Below are positions 43,419 to 51,123 of a stretch of 64,000 bases of DNA, in pieces; the stretch's first letter is position 1; the number at the start of each line of letters is the position of its first letter. Under the pieces are notes generated by a model that saw only the letters and a program-made list of their open reading frames with translations, did no database searches and was not told the origin of the DNA. The DNA is from Sulfurospirillum sp. UBA4058 (lineage in GTDB: Bacteria > Campylobacterota > Campylobacteria > Campylobacterales > Sulfurospirillaceae), in the NCBI GenBank assembly GCA_002382085.1, contig DFZK01000015.1:1-64000 (forward strand). The letters run 5' to 3'. The position numbers were made by a program, and so were the translations under genes.

Positions 43419-44768
43419 ATGCGAATCATCGGATTGTTATTAACGCTTTTGAGTTGTACGTGGGCTTCAGGCGGTCAGGATTTAAGTACCTCGTGGGTCG
43501 GCATCGTTTCGTTGATTATTTTCGTCGTAGGATATTATTTTGTAGCGGCGGAAGAGAACTATCATATCAATAAAGCAAAACCGGCGCTTTTTATGGGAAC
43601 GTTTATCTTTATTCTAATCGGTGTCTATTTTGCGCTTAACGGCATGGATACGGCTCCTTTGACGCATGAAGTCGATGCGTTGATTTTGGAAATCGCGGAG
43701 ATCTTTTTCTTTTTGATGGTCGCAATGACGTTTATCGAAGTGATGATCGAGCGACGCGTTTTTGATACGTTGAAATATAAGTTGGTTTCGAAAGGTTATT
43801 CGTATAAAAAACTTTTTTGGTTGACCGGAACATTGGCTTTTTTTATCAGCCCCGTTGCCGATAATTTGACGACGGCACTCATCTTATCGACGGTTTTAAT
43901 TACGATTGAAAAAGAAGAAAAAACTTTTTTAGTACCCGGTGCGATTAATATCGTCGTCGGTGCGAATGCCGGCGGTGCTTGGAGCCCGTTTGGCGATATT
44001 ACGACGTTGATGACGTGGATGGCTGAAAAAGCGACCTTCGTCGAATTCTTCGGGCTTTTCCCGGCATCGTTTTTAGGATGGCTTTTGACGGCGTGGTTGC
44101 TTTCTTTCTCCGTCCCTTCCTCTAAGCCGCATTTTGACGCGAGCGTGGAAAAGAGAGTCGTGATTTTAAAAGGCGGCAAAGTCGTCATGTTCTTAGGACT
44201 TTTGACGATCGTATCGGCCGTGTTATGCCAGCAACTGTTTCATATGCCGCCGATGTGGGGTATGGTCTTCGGGCTTTCGCTTTTAAAGCTCTACACCTAT
44301 CAACTCAAGCGTCGTAGCAATGAAACGATCAGTATCTTTAAATCTATCGGAAAAATTGAATTTGACACTTTACTCTTTTTCTTCGGTATTTTAGCGGCGG
44401 TCGGGGGACTTCATTTTTTAGGCTTCTTAGATTTAGCCGCAAAACTGTATGATTATGCCGGTGCAACGACGGTTAATATCGGCGTCGGGTTTTTGTCGGC
44501 GATTATCGATAACGTTCCGGTGATGAGTGCCGTATTGAAAGCCAATCCTGCAATGAGCGACGATCAATGGTTGTTGGTCACGATGACCGCCGGAATCGGT
44601 GGAAGTTTGATTAGTTTCGGCTCTGCCGCAGGCGTAGGGGTTATGGGGAAACTTAGGGGCATTTATACCTTCGGGTCTCACATGAAATATGCTTGGACCG
44701 TGTTAGTAGGATATATCGTATCGTTAGCGATATGGTATGTTCAATTTGAAGTTATGGGTTTATATTAA
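43419..44768 (+). CDS. nhaD: NhaD-type Na+/H+ antiporter
   Basis: A 449-residue membrane protein with about 12 hydrophobic segments of the NhaD family in the ion-transporter superfamily. It opens with a signal-like hydrophobic stretch ending near WASGG and carries conserved polar membrane motifs SPVADNLTTALI, GANAGGAWSPFGDITTLM, IDNVPVMSAVL and GSLISFGSAAGVGVMG; the Asp in these is expected to bind sodium. It should expel Na+ (or Li+) against protons at alkaline pH. It is part of the nadB-nhaD-guaA run; the guaA frame starts just after its stop. Confidence 0.92.
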   Translation: MRIIGLLLTLLSCTWASGGQDLSTSWVGIVSLIIFVVGYYFVAAEENYHINKAKPALFMGTFIFILIGVYFALNGMDTAPLTHEVDALILEIAEIFFFLMVAMTFIEVMIERRVFDTLKYKLVSKGYSYKKLFWLTGTLAFFISPVADNLTTALILSTVLITIEKEEKTFLVPGAINIVVGANAGGAWSPFGDITTLMTWMAEKATFVEFFGLFPASFLGWLLTAWLLSFSVPSSKPHFDASVEKRVVILKGGKVVMFLGLLTIVSAVLCQQLFHMPPMWGMVFGLSLLKLYTYQLKRRSNETISIFKSIGKIEFDTLLFFFGILAAVGGLHFLGFLDLAAKLYDYAGATTVNIGVGFLSAIIDNVPVMSAVLKANPAMSDDQWLLVTMTAGIGGSLISFGSAAGVGVMGKLRGIYTFGSHMKYAWTVLVGYIVSLAIWYVQFEVMGLY

Positions 44769-44781
44769 AAAAAGGAAACAG

Positions 44782-46317
44782 ATGAAAGAAGTCCCTCTAT
44801 TAGTCTTAGATTTCGGTTCGCAATATACGCAACTGATCGCTCGAAAACTTCGTGAAAGTGGTGTATACTGCGAAATTGTTCCGTATAACGAGAAAATCGA
44901 AGATATCAAAGCACGGAACCCTAAGGGTATTATTTTAAGCGGCGGTCCCGCTTCGGTTTATGCGAAGGACTCTTATCACCCCGATGAAGAAGTTTATACG
45001 TTAGGATTGCCGATTTTAGGTATTTGCTACGGTATGCAGCTTTTAACGCAGTATTTCGGCGGAAGCGTGATTCCCGCAACGCATCAGGAGTACGGTAAAG
45101 CAGAACTGCGTTTTGAAAGCGATCATAAAATTTTTAAAGATACGACGTGCGGTCAAATCGTTTGGATGAGTCACGGCGATCGTGTCGAAACCTTACCGGA
45201 AGGGTTTGAAAAAATCGGTTTTAGCGCAAACTCTCCTTATGCGGCGATTGCCGACGAAAAACGCAACATGTACGCGTTTCAGTTTCATCCGGAAGTTTAT
45301 CACTCCGAACAAGGCACAAAACTGCTCAAAAATTTTGCTAAATATATTTGCGGATGCGAAAGTACGTGGAATATGGGCTCCTTTGCGAAAGAGCAAATTG
45401 CTAAAATTCGCGAAAAAGTAGGCTCTAAAAAAGTGCTTTGCGGCGTAAGCGGCGGCGTAGACAGTTCGGTGGTTGCGACGCTTCTAGCCGAAGCGATCGG
45501 CGATCAATTGGTCTCCGTTTTTGTCGACAACGGGCTGTTACGCGCCAAAGAGCGCGAACAAGTCGAGGCAATGTTTAAAAGTAGGGGCGTGCCGTTGATT
45601 ACGGTCGATGCCGGCGAAAAGTTTTTGAGTCGACTTGAGGGGGTCAGCGATCCGGAGAAAAAGCGTAAAATTATCGGCGAAACGTTCATCGAAGTCTTTG
45701 ACGAAGAGGCGAAAAAACACGATGGAATCGAGTTTTTGGCACAAGGTACGCTGTATACGGACGTGATCGAATCGGTCTCCGTGAAAGGGCCTTCCAAAAC
45801 GATTAAATCGCATCATAACGTCGGAGGACTCCCCGATTGGATGCGTTTTGAACTTATTGAGCCGCTTCGTGAAATTTTTAAAGACGAGGTTCGTGCTTTG
45901 GGTGCGGAATTAGGATTGCCTAAAGAGATGCTTTCGCGTCATCCTTTTCCGGGACCCGGTCTTGCGATTCGCATTATGGGTGCGGTAACGAAAGAAGATT
46001 TAACGCTTTTACGCGCCGCCGACGTGATTATGCTAGAAGAGCTTCGTGCAACGGGCTATTACGACAAAACGTGGCAAGCGTTTACGGTACTTTTAAACGT
46101 GAAAAGCGTCGGCGTTATGGGCGACAATCGTACTTACGACAATACCGTATGCGTGCGAATCGTCGATGCTACCGACGGTATGACGGCGACGTTTGCGCAT
46201 ATTCCGCATACGATTTTGGAAAATATCAGTCGACGCATTATCAACGAAGTTAACGGGATTAACCGCGTCGTGTACGATATTTCTTCTAAACCTCCCGCCA
46301 CGATCGAATGGGAATAA
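44782..46317 (+). CDS. guaA: GMP synthase (glutamine-hydrolysing)
   Basis: GuaA converts XMP to GMP. The 511-residue protein has the class I glutamine amidotransferase (residues 1-195; LVLDFGSQYTQLIARKLRE, nucleophile Cys in GICYGMQL, His-Glu in FQFHPEV) and the PP-loop ATP pyrophosphatase (CGVSGGVDSSVVA) followed by the dimerisation domain ending in PATIEWE. ATG 44782 is preceded by AAGGAAA, 13 bases after the nhaD stop; the longer frame overlaps nhaD. The uvrC-guaA-purD neighbourhood is shared with Campylobacter. Confidence 0.98.
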   Translation: MKEVPLLVLDFGSQYTQLIARKLRESGVYCEIVPYNEKIEDIKARNPKGIILSGGPASVYAKDSYHPDEEVYTLGLPILGICYGMQLLTQYFGGSVIPATHQEYGKAELRFESDHKIFKDTTCGQIVWMSHGDRVETLPEGFEKIGFSANSPYAAIADEKRNMYAFQFHPEVYHSEQGTKLLKNFAKYICGCESTWNMGSFAKEQIAKIREKVGSKKVLCGVSGGVDSSVVATLLAEAIGDQLVSVFVDNGLLRAKEREQVEAMFKSRGVPLITVDAGEKFLSRLEGVSDPEKKRKIIGETFIEVFDEEAKKHDGIEFLAQGTLYTDVIESVSVKGPSKTIKSHHNVGGLPDWMRFELIEPLREIFKDEVRALGAELGLPKEMLSRHPFPGPGLAIRIMGAVTKEDLTLLRAADVIMLEELRATGYYDKTWQAFTVLLNVKSVGVMGDNRTYDNTVCVRIVDATDGMTATFAHIPHTILENISRRIINEVNGINRVVYDISSKPPATIEWE

Positions 46318-46321
46318 AACG

Positions 46322-46948
46322 ATGATCTACCTCTTAAGCGACCAAGCGCATGAAGGGGTAGAGCATCTACCGCTTTTTGAAATTCGTTTTGATACGACGC
46401 CGATCGATATTGCCCCCTATGACGCGCTGGTTTTTACTTCGAAAAATGCCGTTAAAGCATTAGGCTCTCTTGCCCCTTCGTGGACGCAAAAAGAGTCTTA
46501 CGCTATCGGCGAGGGCACGGCGGTATGGATCGAGCGTTTAGGCGGAAAGCTCGTCTTTACATGTAAAGATTCTTACGGTGATCGCTTTGCCCAAAATATC
46601 GCCTCCGACTTAGCGGGTAAAACCGTTTTGTTTCCGCGCGCTAAAGAGGTCTCCTCATCGCTTTTTACTATTTTACGTGAACAAGGGGTTTTAATTGACG
46701 AGCGCATCGTTTATGAAACACTTTGTCGTTCCTATGAACCGCATGACGCTCCGCCGAAGAATGCGCATCTCATTTTCACGTCGCCTTCTACCGTACGCTG
46801 TTTTTTGAAAAACTTTGAATGGGATGAGAGTTATAAAGCCGTTGCAATCGGCACAAAGACCGCTGCCGCATTTCCTCCGTCGTTTCGCGTTTTTATCGCA
46901 CAAAAGCCCTCAATTGCCTCGTGTATAGACTTAGCAAAAGCTATTTAG
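46322..46948 (+). CDS. hemD: uroporphyrinogen-III synthase
   Basis: HemD closes and inverts ring D to give uroporphyrinogen III, the common precursor of haem, sirohaem and cobamides. The 208-residue protein is divergent, as HemD always is, but shows the family pattern: YDALVFTSKNAVKAL in the first half, GEGTAVWIE, the LFPRAKEVS segment and LIFTSPSTVRCFLKNF with AIGTKTAAAF in the second half. ATG 46322 follows GGGAATAAAA, right after the guaA stop; the long upstream frame is a shadow of guaA. It carries a perfect CTTTACATGTAAAG palindrome. Confidence 0.88.
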   Translation: MIYLLSDQAHEGVEHLPLFEIRFDTTPIDIAPYDALVFTSKNAVKALGSLAPSWTQKESYAIGEGTAVWIERLGGKLVFTCKDSYGDRFAQNIASDLAGKTVLFPRAKEVSSSLFTILREQGVLIDERIVYETLCRSYEPHDAPPKNAHLIFTSPSTVRCFLKNFEWDESYKAVAIGTKTAAAFPPSFRVFIAQKPSIASCIDLAKAI

Positions 46949-46962
46949 AAGCAAACTTCTTT

Positions 46963-46968
46963 TATAAT
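46963..46968 (+). promoter_or_regulatory. -10 box of the 6S RNA candidate
   Basis: TATAAT (context TTTATAATGAG) starts 14 bases after the hemD stop. A start about seven bases downstream, near 46975, fits the 5' end of the structured RNA. Confidence 0.65.
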
Positions 46969-46974
46969 GAGACA

Positions 46975-47177
46975 ATGTTTTAGTGCCTGGGTGAAGCGAC
47001 AACCGTTTTCATGAGGGTCCAACAATTAGTAAAAGCGGAATCTGTACGTTTTTGGTGTGTCTGCGGTATCGCCTGAGCTTGAAAAAGCGAGAAATTGCAG
47101 CCTAAAGAAAAGGTCAATTCCCAGAAGTTGGCTTATTAGGGCCGCTTCAATCACGGAACGCTCACTTGGGTTTTAAC
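46975..47177 (+). ncRNA. ssrS: 6S RNA (SsrS) candidate
   Basis: This 300-base gap has no gene but holds a structured RNA. Its ends pair: TAGTGCCTGGGTGA (46981-46994) faces TCACTTGGGTTTTA (47163-47176) in 13 of 14 positions, with G-U pairs, and a second arm GTGAAGCG faces CGCTTCAA. The middle has a long, interrupted stem that leaves an open centre, which is the shape of 6S RNA, the regulator that mimics an open promoter and traps sigma-70 RNA polymerase. The length of about 200 nt fits. In Helicobacter pylori I recall 6S RNA being encoded next to purD, the gene downstream here. SRP RNA, tmRNA and RNase P do not fit by size or motifs. Confidence 0.65.
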
Positions 47178-47225
47178 AGACTTTTTTCACAATCGTTTTG
47201 ATCGGAAAAATTGTGAAAAAAGTCT
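47178..47225. terminator. 16-bp perfect hairpin between the 6S RNA and purD
   Basis: AGACTTTTTTCACAAT (47178-47193) and its exact complement (47210-47225) enclose a 16-base loop. The left arm holds a T6 tract that could itself end the 6S RNA. It may act as a terminator, as a block before purD, or as a protein site; it ends 23 bases before the purD start. Confidence 0.55.
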
Positions 47226-47248
47226 AATGTCTGTCGTGGAGAAAATGA

Positions 47249-48517
47249 ATGAAGGTAATGGTCGTCGGTAGCGGCGGTAGAGAGTATTCGATAGGTTTAG
47301 CGCTAAAAAAAGACCCTAACGTTACGGAACTTTTTTTTGCACCGGGTAACGGTGCAACTTCGCAGCTGGGGCGTAACGTCTCGTATCGCAATTATGAAGA
47401 ACTTGCCGCGTATGCGAAAAAAAACGGCATAGAACTTACCGTCGTCGGACCGGAGACGGCTTTGGTCGAGGGGATTGTCGATTGTTTTCGAGCTCACGGT
47501 TTAGTGATTTTCGGCGCGTCAAAGGCGGCCGCACGCCTTGAGGGTTCAAAAATCTTTATGAAAAATTTTCTTTCGCGTTATGCGATCCCTACGGCACGGT
47601 ATATTGAAACGAGCGACGTTAAACAAGCCAACGATTTTATCGATACGCTTGCATTGCCGATTGTCGTTAAAGCCGACGGTTTGTGCGCGGGGAAGGGCGT
47701 TATCATCGCTAAAAGCCATGCCGAAGCAAAAGAAGCCGTTAGCGACATGTTAAGCGGAAAAAGTTTCGGTGATGCCGGACGCGGTGTTGTCGTCGAAGAG
47801 TTTCTCGACGGTTACGAGCTCTCCGTTTTTGTCGTATGCGACGGAAAAGATTATAAAATTTTACCGGCGGCACAAGATCATAAACGTCTTTTAGATAACG
47901 ACGAAGGTCCAAATACCGGTGGAATGGGTGCTTACGCTCCGACGCCTTTAATCGATGCGACGCTTTACAAAAAAGTTGAAGAGCGTGTCGTTAAGCCGAC
48001 CTTACTCGGCATGCAACAGGAAAATACTCCGTTTGAAGGGGTTTTATTTATCGGTTTGATGATCGTTAAGAATGAGCCGATCGTCTTAGAGTATAATGTC
48101 CGCTTCGGCGATCCGGAGTGTGAAATCCTTATGCCGCTTTTAAAAACGCCGGCGAGCGAGCTTTTTTACAAAGCCGCTACGGGTGATCTTAAAAATCTGA
48201 CGATTGAATTTTTGGATCGTTTTGCCGTTGCCGTCGTTATGGCAAGCGAAAACTATCCTTATAGCAGTTCAAAACCTTCGGAAATTCTCATCGATCAAAA
48301 TGCACATCCCGAACTTGAACACACGCACATTTCGTATGCGGGCGTCAGTGAAGAAGACGGGAAATTATATGCAACCGGCGGACGCGTACTTTTATGCGTG
48401 GGTGTCGGTGAAAGTATCAAAGAAGCGCGCGATCGAGCCTATTTATTGTGCGGGCAAGTGCATTTTGCGGGAAAACAATTTAGAAACGATATTGCATATC
48501 AGGCATTACGACAATGA
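47249..48517 (+). CDS. purD: phosphoribosylamine-glycine ligase
   Basis: PurD joins glycine to phosphoribosylamine in purine synthesis. The 422-residue ATP-grasp enzyme has the N-domain opening MKVMVVGSGGREYSI, ATP-grasp motifs LPIVVKADGLCAGKGVI and VVEEFLDGYELSV, the metal site LEYNVRFGDPECE and PNTGGMGAYAP. GGAGAAAATGA precedes the ATG. The gene overlaps the following RDD gene by four bases, so purD, RDD, lptD and perhaps pnp form one operon. Confidence 0.97.
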   Translation: MKVMVVGSGGREYSIGLALKKDPNVTELFFAPGNGATSQLGRNVSYRNYEELAAYAKKNGIELTVVGPETALVEGIVDCFRAHGLVIFGASKAAARLEGSKIFMKNFLSRYAIPTARYIETSDVKQANDFIDTLALPIVVKADGLCAGKGVIIAKSHAEAKEAVSDMLSGKSFGDAGRGVVVEEFLDGYELSVFVVCDGKDYKILPAAQDHKRLLDNDEGPNTGGMGAYAPTPLIDATLYKKVEERVVKPTLLGMQQENTPFEGVLFIGLMIVKNEPIVLEYNVRFGDPECEILMPLLKTPASELFYKAATGDLKNLTIEFLDRFAVAVVMASENYPYSSSKPSEILIDQNAHPELEHTHISYAGVSEEDGKLYATGGRVLLCVGVGESIKEARDRAYLLCGQVHFAGKQFRNDIAYQALRQ

Positions 48518-48969
48518 CCAACGAAGAGTTAATCGAAAAGTTTGAAAGTGAAAATATTACGCTAGCCTCCTTGCAAAAAAGAGGTTTGGCCTATGCTATC
48601 GACGAGATTTTGATTTCCGTATTGTTTTCGTTAATTTACTTCGATCAGATTCCCGAAACCGTTACGACCGAAGAGTTTATCGGCATCGTTAACGGACTGT
48701 TCGGTTATATCGTTTTAATCAAAATTTTGTATCAAACCTTTTTTGTATGGATGTACGGAGCGACTTTGGGGCGTATCGCTATGAAAATACGCGTCATTTC
48801 AACGTTGGATCTGGAAAATCCGACGTTTTTTACGGCATTGAGTCGCGCATCGTTTCGTATCGTCAGCGAATCGCTTTTTTATTTAGGATTCGTATGGGCT
48901 TTTTTAAATCCGAAACGCGAAACTTGGCACGATAAAATCGCTACGACGTTGGTTGTCGATGCTCGCTAA
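48514..48969 (+). CDS. RDD-family membrane protein
   Basis: A 151-residue inner-membrane protein with three hydrophobic segments and the RDD-type layout: RGLAYAIDEILISVLFSLIYF near the start (the Arg-Asp signature is A-x-x-x-D here), GATLGRIAMKIRV in the centre and WHDKIATTLVV at the end. The function of the family is unclear; some members are linked to envelope or ion transport. It lies between purD and lptD, and the lptD start overlaps its end, an order I believe is kept in Campylobacter. Confidence 0.85.
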   Translation: MTNEELIEKFESENITLASLQKRGLAYAIDEILISVLFSLIYFDQIPETVTTEEFIGIVNGLFGYIVLIKILYQTFFVWMYGATLGRIAMKIRVISTLDLENPTFFTALSRASFRIVSESLFYLGFVWAFLNPKRETWHDKIATTLVVDAR

Positions 48970-51082
48970 ATTTTTTATTTTCCTAACCCTTTCTTGCGCT
49001 CTATTACAGGCGGCAGACAAACCCAAAGAGCAAGACGTCGAGATGTTGGCAAAAACCGTCACGAAGGACGGAGACGTAGCACACGCGATCGGTAACGTCG
49101 TCGTTTACAGCCCGCAATATTTAATTACCGCCGATGAAGCCTATTACAATTACGTTACGGGGGATTTGGAGCTCTTCGGCAATATTACGATGTTAGAAGG
49201 CGTTAATTATGCCTCACGCAGCGGACATTCGAAATTGAACTTGAAAACTAAAAAAGGAACTTCCGATCCGCTTTTTTTCTTTGACGAAAGTTCAAGCGTA
49301 TGGCTTAAATGTGAAAATGCCGTCTTAGATGCGGAAACGTATATCACACAAAAATCGATTGTATCCAGTTGCAATACGCAAGATCCCGATTGGAAAATTG
49401 TTTTTACGACCGGTGAGTTTAATAAAGAGAGCAAATGGATGCACTTGTACAATCCCGTCTTTTATGCCGGAGACGTACCCGTATTTTATTTGCCTTATTT
49501 TGCTTTTTCGACCGATCGTACGCGCCGTACGGGTCTTTTACGTCCGGATTTCGGTATGAGCGACTCGGAAGGGTTGTATTATATGCAGCCGATTTATTTT
49601 GCGCCCGCCGTCGATTGGGATTTGGAATTAAGACCTCAAATTCGAACAAATCGCGGAGAAGGGCTTCATGCAACGTACCGCTTCGTTGATACGGCATACT
49701 CAAAAGGCGAAATAACAACGGGTTATTTTAAAGAGCAAAGCCACTATGTCGATGAAGAAAACCTCAAAAACGACGCCCATTACGGCTTTCATCTCCAATA
49801 CGATCGCAGTGCTCTTTTAAGTACGCAATACTCGCAAATTCAAGAAGACGGTTTGTGGGTAGACATTCATTATTTAAACGATATCGACTACTACAATACG
49901 AAAGATAACGAAGATACGACCTATGATAAATTGGCCGTTTCGCGTCTTAACTATTATATTAAACAAGAACAAGACTATTTTGGATTTTATACGAAATATT
50001 ATATCGATACCTCGAAAAGTTCAAATAAAGATACATTACAAGAACTTCCGACGCTTCAATATCATCGGTTTACTTCTCCGATTTTATGGGACAATCTTCT
50101 TTATTCGGTTGATTATCAAGCAAAAAATTATACGCGAGAAGAAGGTATTACTGCCTTGCAAAATGAAATCAATACTCCCGTAACGTTTTATACCTCTTTT
50201 TTTGACGATTACGTACATGCAAGTGCGTCGGAAAATATTTACATGACGTATGTCTCTTACGGCGAAGAAACAGACGGCAGTTATCTTAAACATTATAGCA
50301 ACTATCATCGTTTTAATCTTTTTACCGATCTTGCAAAAAGTTACGATACTTTTTTTCATACGATGTACATAGGTCTTGAGCATACGGTTCCAAGCTACAG
50401 TAAAACGGAAGGAACGCAATACAATAATACATTCAAAAATGCAGTTACTAGTGAAGATATGATTCCTCTTGATTTGGAAGAAAAAAATACGGCATTCCAA
50501 TTTAAGCAGTTTTTTTATGATATGGACGGTGAGAAAAAACTCAGTCATTCGCTCAAACAAGCTTATTACTATGATAAAGAGTACCACTACGGTGATTTAG
50601 AAAATGATGTCAAATATTATCTTAACGAACATTTTTACATCGGCGATACCGTTCATTATTCACATCGCTACGATCAATTGTCACGTAATCAAATTTCTTT
50701 AAATTATCAAGAGCCGATTTATAAAGTTTCATTACGCCACACGTATATCGATACTACCTATGAAAACAATACGGAAGGAAAAGATTATAGTTACGTGACG
50801 CTGTATGCCGAAACGGCTTATTGGGATCATTTTACGCTCTTTAGCGCGATTAACTACGACGTTGAAGACGATTTGTTCAAGTCATGGAGTTTAGGATTTA
50901 AAAAAGTGAAAAAATGTTGGGATTACTCTTTGGTGTATCGCGATTCCAATACTCCAAAACAGACAACGAGCACCAACGGTATCGACTCGGTTAACAAACG
51001 AGGCGTGATGTTGATGTTTAACTTATATCCGATGGGAAGTTTTAGTTATGATTTTAAAACGGAATCGGAACAAAAACAGTAG
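48959..51082 (+). CDS. lptD: LPS-assembly protein LptD
   Basis: LptD is the outer-membrane barrel that inserts lipopolysaccharide (lipo-oligosaccharide). The 707-residue protein has a signal peptide (LAKFFIFLTLSCALLQAAD), an OstA/LptA-like beta-jellyroll (residues 25-160; ITADEAYYNYVTGDLELFG) and a long barrel rich in Tyr and charged turns. Cys residues near 105, 125 and 655 could form the inter-domain disulfides. I chose ATG 48959 over TTG 48953. It is preceded by the RDD gene and followed 41 bases later by pnp. An LptM-like lipoprotein that might assist it is encoded at 41819. Confidence 0.92.
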   Translation: MLAKFFIFLTLSCALLQAADKPKEQDVEMLAKTVTKDGDVAHAIGNVVVYSPQYLITADEAYYNYVTGDLELFGNITMLEGVNYASRSGHSKLNLKTKKGTSDPLFFFDESSSVWLKCENAVLDAETYITQKSIVSSCNTQDPDWKIVFTTGEFNKESKWMHLYNPVFYAGDVPVFYLPYFAFSTDRTRRTGLLRPDFGMSDSEGLYYMQPIYFAPAVDWDLELRPQIRTNRGEGLHATYRFVDTAYSKGEITTGYFKEQSHYVDEENLKNDAHYGFHLQYDRSALLSTQYSQIQEDGLWVDIHYLNDIDYYNTKDNEDTTYDKLAVSRLNYYIKQEQDYFGFYTKYYIDTSKSSNKDTLQELPTLQYHRFTSPILWDNLLYSVDYQAKNYTREEGITALQNEINTPVTFYTSFFDDYVHASASENIYMTYVSYGEETDGSYLKHYSNYHRFNLFTDLAKSYDTFFHTMYIGLEHTVPSYSKTEGTQYNNTFKNAVTSEDMIPLDLEEKNTAFQFKQFFYDMDGEKKLSHSLKQAYYYDKEYHYGDLENDVKYYLNEHFYIGDTVHYSHRYDQLSRNQISLNYQEPIYKVSLRHTYIDTTYENNTEGKDYSYVTLYAETAYWDHFTLFSAINYDVEDDLFKSWSLGFKKVKKCWDYSLVYRDSNTPKQTTSTNGIDSVNKRGVMLMFNLYPMGSFSYDFKTESEQKQ

Positions 51083-51123
51083 AGCATTCAAAATTAACAG
51101 GAACACAATTAAGGAGCAAAAGC

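Noticed and set aside
46975..47177. SRP RNA, tmRNA or RNase P RNA in the hemD-purD gap
   Set aside because: The RNA is too long for the small bacterial SRP RNA, lacks a tag-peptide frame and tRNA-like ends, and lacks the conserved RNase P core.
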